64,000 nucleotides of DNA from Clavaria fumosa (Eukaryota; Basidiomycota; Agaricomycetes; Agaricales; Clavariaceae), in contig OX637796.1 in NCBI GenBank assembly GCA_951802425.1, positions 1,488,001-1,552,000 of the forward strand, in the 5' to 3' direction. This document shows positions 10,756 to 19,240 of this stretch, in pieces. The first letter of the stretch is position 1. Every line of letters starts with the position of its first letter. Both the position numbers and the translations under genes were made by a program. Under the pieces are notes generated by a model, which saw only the letters and a list, made by a program, of their open reading frames with translations, had not been told where the DNA came from and did no database searches.

Positions 10756-10924
10756 AGATTATGAGACCCGGTGCTTATCCCGGCCATGCTGCTGAAGTAG
10801 GAGGGTCCTGAAGTCACATGACCCTTATCATGTGATCTGGTCATGTGACTAGATCATGTGGTTCGGCAGTCAGCATAATGTCACATGTTGGTGACCCCAG
10901 TCACATGACCCATTTGTTGGTTGT
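10756..10924. other. Spacer between the two SINE-like units
   Basis: No gene. It is crowded with CATGTG and CACATG hexamers: TCACATGA, TCATGTGA and related forms occur several times between about 10815 and 10912, partly as inverted pairs. Confidence 0.5.
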
Positions 10925-11120
10925 AATGTAGGCAACCACACAGTCACCTGTTCTGCCCCCTGTTGAGGTGGGTTAGGTTTACAGTTTGGACTTGGGGTAT
11001 TTAGCCTATCCCCAACTCCTATTGGACTGAGACCATATAGCTCAGTGGCTAAGAGCACCCGACATGTATCTGGGAGGTCCTGGGTTCAATTCCCTGTGTG
11101 GTCACTTTTCTTACTCAATA
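10925..11120 (+). repeat. SINE-like 195-bp unit, copy 2
   Basis: A direct repeat of 10561-10755. Its last base is the last base of the whole 6.1-kb insertion, immediately before the duplicated TATCTTG, so this unit defines one end of the inserted element. Confidence 0.7.
11031..11104 (+). ncRNA. tRNA-like sequence, copy 2 (probably SINE head)
   Basis: The same 74-nt layout as the copy at 10667, with a C for T change in the anticodon stem. Box A, box B and a following TTTT (11106-11109) are intact. It ends 16 bp before the end of the insertion. Confidence 0.55.
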
Positions 11121-11889
11121 TATCTTGGCACTGGCAGCCATTGAGGACATGCATTTGCATACTGTGGACATATCTCATGCTTTTGTGAATGGGAAGTTGG
11201 ATGAAGAGATCTACATGGAGCAACCACAGGGATTTGTGCAACCTGGTTATGTGTGCAGGCTGAATCGCTCCCTCTATGGCTTGAAGCAGGCTTCAAGAGT
11301 TTGGAATAAGACTCTTCATGCTGCATTCTCAAAGATGGGATTGAATCATGTGATGAGATATGTAAAGGGGACTATGGATGTGAAGTTGACCTATGGTCCT
11401 TCATCCTCTGGTGAACTGTTCACATCATTTTCTGATGCTGATTTTGGAGGGTGCAAGCAGTCTGGCAAGTCCACCAGTGGGTACTTAATTAAAGTTGGGA
11501 CTGGTGCTGTAAGCTGGAGAAGCAAATTGCAGCCAATTGTGGCCTTGTCTACCACAGAGGCTGAGTATATTGCTGCAGTTGAGGCTGGAAAGGAGATGAT
11601 ATGGATGCACAACATTCTTAGTGAATTTGGGTACAAACCCAGTTTGCCATCCAAGTTGAGAGTTGACAACCAGTCTGCCATGAATGTGGCAAAGAACCCT
11701 GAGCACCATGGTCGCATGAAGCACCTGGATTTGAGATTGTATTGGCTCAGGGAGAAAGTGGAGGCTGGAGTGATTTCACTCTCATATATACCTACTACAG
11801 AGATGCCTGCAGATATTCTGACTAAAGGGTTGCCTAGGGCACAGGTGGAAGTATGTAGGCATCTCATGGGACTTCAGGAAGAGATGTGA
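11121..11889 (+). pseudogene. Copia reverse transcriptase (core deleted) and RNase H
   Basis: Resumes the copia frame after the insertion: ALAAIEDMHLHTVDISHAF, then GLKQASRVWNK. After KMGLNH the sequence jumps straight to VMRYVKGTMDVKL, so the segment with the catalytic YVDD box is missing while the frame is kept. The RNase H part is complete in outline: FSDADFGG, ALSTTEAEY and RVDNQSA carry the acidic residues, and it ends with the usual ADILTKGLPR. The stop is at 11887-11889. Confidence 0.85.
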
Positions 11890-11902
11890 GATCAAGGGGG
11901 AG

Positions 11903-12208
11903 TGTTGAATGTGATAGCCCATCCTTCCTTCACATTAGTTTCACCTTCCTAAGTTGTATAGTTGCCCAGGGCTCTTTCCTTTCACCCTGAGGCATTATGT
12001 AACTGTTGTTGCTTATGTAAGCATGGATACTTCGCCACAGAGTCCAGTTTCAGTCCCTCAGTGACTTGTACTGGACTCTAGGTGAGTGTCCCCTCATGTA
12101 CTTCATTTACCTATGTACTTTTACTAATTCACTGACTTGTACTGGACTCTAGTCATCCAGTGAGGCTCTAGGAGCCCTGTACACTCATCTACATAGGTCT
12201 CCTTGACA
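11903..12208 (+). repeat. 3' LTR of the copia element
   Basis: Begins TGTTGAATGTG right after the purine tract ATCAAGGGGGAG and ends CCTTGACA. The right-hand limit is set where integrase sequence of the older Ty3 copy begins on the other strand (GTCCA at 12209-12213 is the probable target duplication). It contains a repeated phrase ACTTGTACTGGACTCTAG (near 12065 and 12137). No matching 5' LTR is present. Confidence 0.65.
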
Positions 12209-13790
12209 GTCCAATCATATCCCAGGTGATAGTGTGCCAGGGTTGCAGCAGGATTGTGTGGGGATGTAAGGGGGCATGTCATTTTGTGTGGTCAGGTTTA
12301 GATCGCTGGCACTTTTCACATCCCCTCACATAGTCCTCTACATCTTGCTTTATGCCTGGCCATGTGAATTGGTGGGAGACGCTCTCCAGGGTCTTCTCAG
12401 GTCCGGGGTGTCCTCCTAAAGGGGAATCATGTAATTCAACAAGCACCTTGTGCACCAAATCTTGGGGCACCCATATTTTTTCTTGGTGCTTGTATAGTCT
12501 GTCCAAGTCCTTCTCATAGGGTACATGCGTAGGGGGCACCCAGGTGTTGTTTGCTTCCACCAGTAGTTGATCAATAGTGGGTTCAGGGATGAGTAGTGTG
12601 GCAAGCTGTTGGGCAGGAAAGACCTGTACTATGGGCTTCTCATATTTATCAGTACCTTCCCAATGGTCTGGTCATCGAGATAAGGCATCTGCCTTCATGT
12701 TGGTCTTTCCTGGTTTGTACTTCACTTCGAAGTTGAAGCATTGCAGTTTGGAGTGCCAGCAGGTCTGGCATGGGTTTAGCTTCTGGCTTTTTTGGAAGTA
12801 CTGCAGGTTTGTGTGGTCGGTATGTATTTCGAAAGGCTCCTTAGCACCAAGCAAGTAGTGTCACCACTCTTCCAGACCTTGGATTATCACCAGAAATTCT
12901 TTATCATACGTGGCATAGTTCATTTCAGCCGGGGAAAAGGACTTGGAGATGAAGTCAACAGGGCGCCAGGTACTGTCTGTTTGTTGTTGTGACAGTACTC
13001 CTCCGGTCGCATAGTTGCTTGCGTTGACTTCCATTTTCCACTTCCCTTTATCCTGGGGGATGGCTAGTACCACATCACTCTGCAGTATCTTGATCAAGTG
13101 CTTCCAAGCATTTTGTTGTCAGTTTGTCCAGATATAGGGAGCACCATCGCATAGTAGTTCATAGAGAGGTTTGGCAATGGAGGCAAACCCTTGTATGAAC
13201 CTCTGGAAGTAATTCAACAGTCCAATGCCTCGTTGTAGAGCATGTTTGTCCTTTGGCACGGGCCAGTCTGCTATCCCCTTACACTTCTTTGGCGAGTGTC
13301 GGATGCTTCCTTTGGAGATTAACAATCCCAAGAATGTAACTCCTGTTTGCTCCAGTTTGCATTTAGACTCCCTGACACAGAGGTCATTCTCTCAGAGTAT
13401 TTTGAATACTTCATGTAGCAAGCGTTGATGCTCTTCAAGTGTCTTCGTGGTGATGAGGATGTCATCAATGTAAACAAATACTTTTCCCGTGGCTAATAGC
13501 ATGCATAGGATGTAGTTCATCCTTCGTTGGAACACCGATGGCACATTCATTAGGCCAAATTGCATGACAGTGGGCCACACTGTCCCATATTTGGTGATGA
13601 TCGCCGCGTATTTTCGTGCCCATTTGGCCATTGCGACATTCCAATATCCCCATTCCACATTGAGACTCGTGAACACTTCAGCCTCTTTTAAGCTTCCTAC
13701 GGTTTCGTTGATTCTGGGCAAAGGTGAGAAGGCCAGATAGGCCAAAACCTCGAGATGGTGCCCAGGGAGGGTCACCAGAAGCTAACAAAG
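12209..13790 (-). pseudogene. Decayed Ty3 pol (RT, RNase H, integrase zinc domain)
   Basis: Minus-strand fragments in the correct order: reverse transcriptase with FVYIDDILITT (13392-13775), the RT thumb and connection (13119-13331), RNase H with EVNASNYATGGVL (12861-13097) and HTDHTNLQYF to KADALSR (12672-12854), and the integrase zinc domain with CEKCQRSKPDH (12279-12560). After a frame change it reaches the core start ITWDMIG near 12216, where the copia LTR cuts it. Each piece is in a different frame. It is distinct in sequence from the intact Ty3 family at 28940. Confidence 0.8.
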
Positions 13791-14008
13791 TGTTAGCTGG
13801 GCCAGAGGCACTCAGTAAGAGATGTATTCAAGGCATAGGAATGTACAAAACATGACATACCTGGGCCAGAGGCACTCAGTAAGAGATAACTCTACTGATT
13901 GCCTCTGACACAGGTCTTCAGCCGATTTTTGGCCAAATAGAGGTAAACAATGTCCAGAATAGGTATCTATTATGTAAACAGAGTTCCTCATCATCACAGA
14001 ACTCAACA
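13791..14008 (-). repeat. LTR of a second copia element
   Basis: Read on the minus strand, it starts TGTTGAGTTCTG after the purine tract ATCAAGGGGGTG and ends CAGCTAACA, about 218 bp. An internal duplication (TGGGCCAGAGGCACTCAGTA, at about 13798 and 13862) lengthens it. Next to its outer end is the small palindrome GCTAACAAAGTGTTAGC. Confidence 0.65.
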
Positions 14009-14032
14009 CACCCCCTTGATGAGGCAACTCTC

Positions 14033-14744
14033 TCATCTTTTCAATCCAAGCATCTCCAGCATCTCCATGACCTTGACTCTGCCAAGAGCCTTGGTCAAGA
14101 TGTCTGCTGCCATAGCTGCAGTCCCAACATGTTTCAGAGATATGGCTCCCTTATCAACCTCATCTCTGAGCCAATAAAAGTGCAAATCCAGGTGCTTCAT
14201 CCTGCCATGATGTTCAGGATTCTTAGCAACAGCAAGGGCAGATGCACTATCAAGCAACAGGGTGGATGAGCCTGAGACAGGGTATCCCATCTCCTGGAAC
14301 AGGTTGCGCAACCAGAGGATCTCTTGACCAGCAGATGTGGCAGCAACATATTCTGCCTCTGTGGTAGAGAGTGCAACAATCCCCTGTAGTCTGCTGGACC
14401 AGCTAATAGCTCCAGTGCCCATCTTCACCACATAGCCCCCAGTAGACCTGCCATTGTCAGGATTGCCTGCATGGTCTGCATCACTGAATGTAGTGAACAG
14501 CTCAGGTGAACTAGGATCTGGTGCATAGGTAAGCTTCAGATCCATAGTCCCTTTCAGGTAGCGAAACAGGTGCTTCACTGCCTTCCAATGAGCCAGACCA
14601 GGGTTCTTACTAAACCTTGCAAGAACACCCACTGCATAGGCAATATCTGGACGAGTGGCAACAGCCAGGTACATGAGGGAGCCCACAGCCTGCAGGTATG
14701 GCACAGAGCACATCTCCTCAGTCTCCTCAGGTGTGGTGGGTGAC
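14033..14744 (-). pseudogene. Copia RT C-terminus and RNase H (fragment)
   Basis: About 230 residues in one open frame: YLQAVGSLMYLAVATRPDIA, the RNase H acidic boxes FSDADHAG, ALSTTEAEY and LLLDSASAL, and the end motif ADILTKALGR. A stop follows, then the polypurine tract and LTR. The upstream part is cut at 14744 by the LTR of a plus-strand Ty3 element. The copia gag-pol at 19241-22075 has the same strand and ends in the RT, so both may be halves of one copia element, with the RT core deleted. Confidence 0.8.
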
Positions 14745-15032
14745 TGTTAGGATTGCTTACCTAAGCCATCCCAAAAGGAGGAGTTGTGGAGAAATTAGAG
14801 AAGATTGTTGGAAGGTCACATGACCTGTGGTGGAGGATTACATAATCAGGAGATCACATGACTTGGGCCTGGGCGCATCACGTGATCCGAGAGGTCCGAG
14901 CGTGGGAACGCTGGCAAATGCCGAAGCGTTCGCTATATATACTATGTCTTTTCCATTCTTGTACCCTTTTCCCCTTATCTTAGTATTGTCGTCATGACCT
15001 TACGCTTAAGTTGTGTGAGACCCAGTCTGATA
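14745..15032 (+). repeat. 5' LTR of the plus-strand Ty3 copy
   Basis: 288 bp, starting TGTTAGGATTGC and ending CAGTCTGATA (the consensus CA end is mutated). TATATATA lies near 14934. The segment ATCTTAGTATT (14977-14987) is the reverse complement of the primer-binding site. It has a CACGTG box, also seen in the intact LTRs. Confidence 0.8.
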
Positions 15033-15033
15033 T

Positions 15034-15044
15034 AATACTAAGAT
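15034..15044 (+). promoter_or_regulatory. Primer-binding site complementary to the element's own LTR
   Basis: AATACTAAGAT, 1 nt after the LTR, pairs over all 11 nt with ATCTTAGTATT at 14977-14987. In the intact element the equivalent bases are C instead of G here and G instead of C in the LTR, so the pair covaries. Confidence 0.65.
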
Positions 15045-15603
15045 CCGCCTGTCTGCCCTAGCCCCGTGTCCTAACCCGGCTAGCCTGGACCCTTAATTTC
15101 AAACTGTGACACGTTGTCACAGCTCAGCCCCTATCATCCTCTTCTCCTTTACCCTGCCCACGGTGTGTAACAGAACCGCGCAAAATTTTTACTGTGTGTA
15201 GATACACATGACCAGACCCAGAGGAAGTCTACTGTGACCCTCCCCAAGTGATACTGAGTGCCCAAGGCCTGGAACTTTGTTTTGCAGCTACGTACCAGTG
15301 AATCGTGTAGTGTACAGGGCAAGGAAAGGCCCCTACATAGTCTTTCTGTAGTTTCCTGGTCCAGTGGACAGGGCCCTTGCTCTGTGACCATTGTCAGAAG
15401 GGCGCACAGGCAACTCATTAGGAGTTGTGGAGCGACCACCTGGGACACCATTCGGGCCCCACGTTAACAAAAGTTTTATAGAATAAGAGTTCTATAGGTA
15501 CATAAGTACACAGAAGAGCAGCCTAAGAGAACAGGACTGTTAAGAGATCGAAGAAATCCTGAGTGCCCAAGGCCTGGAACTTTATTTACAGCATCCAGGG
15601 CCT
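15045..15603 (+). other. Leader of the plus-strand Ty3 copy
   Basis: Untranslated leader matching 33881-34515 of the intact element. A phrase GAGTGCCCAAGGCCTGGAAC occurs twice (near 15260 and 15561), once before a TTTGCAG and once before a TTTACAG. No ORF of note. Confidence 0.6.
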
Positions 15604-15606
15604 GTG

Positions 15607-16413
15607 ATGGCAGACCATGTTGCCCTGCCTGTAGCCCAACCTATGAGGCTTGACCTATCTGTTGCCCCCTTTGATGGGCAGAAAAGGAACTTCCGTACGT
15701 TCCTCCGATCACTTCGCCTCTTGTTTATGGCGAACCTGACCACCTATGCTATGGACCTGGTGAAGGTCCTCTTTGCTTTGAGCAAAATTACTGGAGATGG
15801 ATTCGCTGCTGAATGGGCAAATATGAAAGTGGAAGAGATCCTGGGTAGTGGTGAGGCCGGAACCTGGGTGGAGTTTGTGGAGGAGATGAAGCGGGCGTTT
15901 GATGACCCGAACAACCGTGCGACTGCCCTTGCCGATATTGCAGGGTTGAAACAGGGTGCCATGATGGCACCAGAGTTCTTCGCAAGATTCGAGACGCTGT
16001 TCCGACCGGCGGAGTTGAGTGCAGAAAAGGACTCAGGAATCCTGGTCCATTGGCTGGAGTTGAACTTGAGTAGGAGGTTGGTGGAGAGGATCTATGGTGT
16101 CTCCCCGATGCCAGAGACTTATGGAGAATGGAAAGTGCTGGCAGAAAGACTGGATGCCCAGCAAAGGCGATTTGATGCTATAGTCATGGAACGGACACCG
16201 CGACCTGTGCAACCCACCGCGACCTTTTCACGACCTGCCGCAGCCCTCTCGCACCCTCTGAATGTGGCCATGGGCCATGGATGTGCCCCTGCTGATGAGA
16301 GACGTTGTTTCCGATGCCACCAGATTGGGCATGCCATCCGTTTCTGCCCCCTGCCCAACATGCGTCTGCAGGTCCCAAGAGCCCGAACCTGTGGAGTGCC
16401 AGGTACCCCCTGA
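15607..16413 (+). pseudogene. Ty3 Gag (plus-strand copy)
   Basis: Opens at ATG 15607 and encodes about 268 residues. The capsid-like region (LDLSVAPFDGQKRNF, LFMANLTTYA, EFFARFETLF) is well kept, and a CCHC knuckle CFRCHQIGHAIRFC is present near the end. The intact family Gag is about 333 residues and goes on to an acidic tail; here a frameshift after the knuckle ends the frame early, so it is a broken copy. Confidence 0.8.
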
Positions 16414-16683
16414 ACAACGGAGGATTACCAGAGAGAGATTGCATTGCTCCAAGCAAAACTGGAGCCACTTGAGAGAGAAAGGAGGACTCTGGCTGGAGAG
16501 AAGAGTCATTCCAGCCCCCATTCCGTCCCTGTGCCCGCAGCAAGTATACCGAAGTATACTATCTTGCAGCGGAGACATACCTGAATTGGGGCTGAGGTGA
16601 AAGAGGAAGTGAGACTGGCAGAGCACCCAACCAAGGTGCAGCCAGAGGTGGAGAAACGTGTGCCATGAGAGCTAGCCATCCAG

Positions 16684-17058
16684 GTGCACTTGGAGGCCCT
16701 CAGCACTGGCAAGTGGGCTATGACGAAGGCCCTTGTCGACTCAGGATGCACCAACTGTTTCATGGATTTGGAGTGGGCGAAAAGAGTGGGCCTGGAACCA
16801 TCTCCCTTGCTGAACCTGATCACGATGTACAATGTGGATGGGTCACAGAACAGAGAGGGTAAAATCTGCTTTGGAATTGAGCTGCTGGTGAAGGTGGGCG
16901 ACCATCGTGAACGGGTCCATTTCCTGCTGGGAAAGATCCAATCCCACAAGGTCATCCTTGGGCATGACTGGCTCAAGCGACACAACCCTGACATCGACTG
17001 GAAGAAGGCAGAGCTGAGCCTTACCCGCTGCCCCCCACAGTGTTCCCCATCCCCTTGA
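16684..17058 (+). pseudogene. Ty3 protease (plus-strand copy)
   Basis: Contains the aspartic protease motif ALVDSGCTNCF followed by the conserved VILGHDWLKRHNP. It matches residues 93-207 of the intact Pol. It is separated from Gag and from the RT by frame changes and ends in a stop at 17058. Confidence 0.8.
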
Positions 17059-17160
17059 GCCCCTGCACCCCCAAAAACGAGTACCCTCGCATCTGCGAGT
17101 ATTCCGGACACCTGTTTTCCCAACTCTGGCCCTACCCCCGATTGGCCCAGCTGCTACCCT

Positions 17161-18519
17161 TTGGTTTTTAGTGAAGTGAAGTGGGATGAGCTTCCCCGCT
17201 CCCGACCGGACTTCGATATTAAAATCGAGTTCAAAAAGGACCCTGAGCACCTCTCCTCCAAGCTATACTCACTGACACGGCAGGAGATGGTGGAGATGAA
17301 CTGTTGGGTGGATGAGCAGCTTGCTTCTGGAGCATTGATCTACTCTAAGATTGATGCAAAGGGAGGTTTCCCATCCATGCAGGTCTGGCCAGAGCACCAG
17401 CACCGCTGTGCCTTCTTGATACCTCGTGGACTCTTCGAACCTGCAGTTATGTGGTTTGGACTACAGAATGCCCCTGCTACCTTCCAACACTTCATGAATC
17501 ATGTGTTGAGGGAGGAGATTGCAGGAGGACATGTGAGAGCCTATGTGGATGATGTCATTGTGTTTGCAGAGGACTTGGCTACACACCGGTACTGGATGGA
17601 TTGAGTCTTGAGGAAGTTTGGAGAGAATGGGTTGTGTCTCAAACTCAGTAAGTGCGAGTTTGAGAAGAGTGAGATCATCTTCCTGGGGATGAAGATCTCT
17701 CACAACTGGCTAGAGCACGACCCAGCCAAGGGTGCAGCAGTCCGAGATTGGCCATGTCCTAGGAATGTGAAGGATGTCCAGAGGTTCAATGGGATGTTGA
17801 ACTACCTCCGCCAGCACATCCCAAATCTTTCTGCTTGGGCAAAGCCACTCTTCCGGCTGACTGGGAATGTTCCATGGAAATGGGAGGAGGAGGAGGAAGC
17901 AGCCTTCTGAGATCTCCGTCAGGCACTTGTATCGGCCCCGGTCTTGGCTCTGCCTCAGGACAAAGGGAGATGGAAGGTAGAGACAGATGCGAGTAACCTG
18001 GCGACTGGTGGAGTGCTCTCGCAGCAGCAGATGGATGGAACCTGGAGAGTTGTTGACTATATCTCCAAGGCCCTCACTGCAGCTGAGAAGAACTACGATG
18101 TGTACGACAAGGAGTTCTTGGCTGTGATTCGGGCACTTCGTGAGTGGCGGGCGTACCTCATTGGAGCGGATGAGATGATTGAGATCTGGATGGACCATGC
18201 GAACCTCCAGTACTTCCGGAAGCCTCAGAAGTTGAAACCGAGGCAGGTCCGTTGGGTTGGAGAGCTCCAGTGCTTTGACTTTGAGATAAAGTATCGCACT
18301 GGCAAGTCGAATACGAAGGCAGATGCACTCTCCCGGAGACCAGACTATGGAGAGATGGTGGAGGAGGATGCACTGGTGCAGGTTTTCCCAGAAACGGAAG
18401 TCTGTGTGTCATTCACATCAGAAATGGAGACACTACTCCAGAAAAATAGTGCGGTACACATACAGAAGCCGGAGGAGCTTGATGACGAGTGGACACGAGA
18501 TCGTGCTGGACTCTGGTGA
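17161..18519 (+). pseudogene. Ty3 reverse transcriptase and RNase H with deletion and stops
   Basis: Starts like the intact Pol, but DEQLASG joins directly to IYSKIDAKGGF, removing about 60 codons of the fingers and palm. AYVDDVIVFAEDL is kept (near 17540). In-frame TGA codons stand at 17602-17604 and 17908-17910. RNase H follows from about 17911 with KVETDASN, YDKEFLAV and WMDHANLQYF, and ends at a TGA at 18517-18519. Confidence 0.85.
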
Positions 18520-18553
18520 AAGGGGATAGTCACTTGGGTCCCCCTAGGAGCCC

Positions 18554-19240
18554 GTGAGTGAGGCTGTCCTCGAGTTTGAGCATGACCTCCCTGCTGCTGG
18601 ACACCCTGGACCTCGGAAGTTGAGAGTGGCACTGGTGAAGGGTTATTGGTGGCCAGACATGGTGAAGGATGCGGATCGGTATGCCCAGGGGTGTGAGACA
18701 TGCCAGAGGACAAAGCCTGACCGTACCAAGCGTGCTGCCCCCCTGCACCCCCATCCAGTTCCCGATGGTCCCTGGTCAGTGATCTCATGGGACATAGTTG
18801 GTCCCCTCCCCCTCTCCCGTGGACATAATGCCATCCTTGTCATCGTCGACAAGTTCACAAAACGGACACTGCTCGAAGCGATCGGGCTTGACCTCACGGG
18901 ACTTGGAGCAGCACGTCTCCTCCGAGATCGAGTGTTTCGGGACCATGGAGTCCCTCATAAGGTCGTGAGTGACCGAGGCTCCCAGTTTGTGTCTCGGCTC
19001 ATGAAGGAGTTCTACTCTATGATCCGAGGTAAAGGCAAACCCGAGTACGGCCTTCCACCCACAGACTGATGGGCAGACAGAGCGGGCGAATCAGGAGATG
19101 GAGATCTATCTCCGGGCCTATGTGGACCACCTCCAGGACGATTGGGCTGAGTGGTTGTTGACTGCTGAGTTTGCTCTTAACAATCGTGAGCACTCTGCAA
19201 CAGGACAGACACCTTTCTTCCTTGATTATGGACGACCGCT
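18554..19240 (+). pseudogene. Ty3 integrase (truncated)
   Basis: Holds the zinc domain (H, H, GCETCQRTKPD), SWDIVGP with the first catalytic Asp, and VSDRGSQF with the second. The frame is lost just before the third catalytic residue; the next frame gives [20 protein letters not shown]. Ends at FFLDYGR (19240), fused to inverted copia sequence. Confidence 0.8.

Larger units (their letters stand above)
5011..11120 (+). mobile_element. 6.1-kb insertion in the copia RT, with SINE-like units and a nested LTR element
   Basis: The bases TATCTTG occur at 5004-5010 and again at 11121-11127. Deleting 5011-11120 plus one copy restores the copia frame exactly, so this is a single insertion with a 7-bp target duplication. 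Without the nested LTR element (5127-9479 and one TAATC) about 1.75 kb remains: a short left end, a duplicated segment of about 90 bp (near 9485-9560 and 9769-9850), a 51-bp tandem array, and two direct copies of a 195-bp unit carrying tRNA-like sequence. The ends are not inverted repeats. The first 11 bases (TTGGTTGTAAT) recur at 10917, just ahead of the last unit. No transposase or RT is present; class unknown. Confidence 0.75.
2188..12208 (+). mobile_element. Ty1/copia element, 5' LTR missing, pol split by a 6.1-kb insertion
   Basis: Copia order is clear: Gag with a zinc knuckle, protease, integrase, then reverse transcriptase and RNase H. Coding starts at ATG 2188, breaks off in the reverse transcriptase at 5010, resumes at 11121 and stops at 11889. 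It is followed by a purine-rich tract (about 11890-11902) and a 3' LTR. The element is dead: frameshifts occur near 2280-2305 and at 3878-3883, and an in-frame deletion near 11343 removes the catalytic part of the reverse transcriptase. The 3' LTR ends inside a decayed Ty3 integrase, so copia landed in an older Ty3 copy. Confidence 0.85.
14745..19240 (+). mobile_element. Decayed Ty3 element, same family as the intact copy (3' end lost)
   Basis: A 5' LTR (14745-15032), leader, Gag, protease, RT, RNase H and integrase follow in order on the plus strand, closely matching the intact element at 28940-34835. It carries frameshifts, in-frame stops, and a deletion of about 60 codons in the RT. The integrase breaks off at 19240, where minus-strand copia RT begins directly. 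The integrase tail, chromodomain and 3' LTR are missing. Confidence 0.85.
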
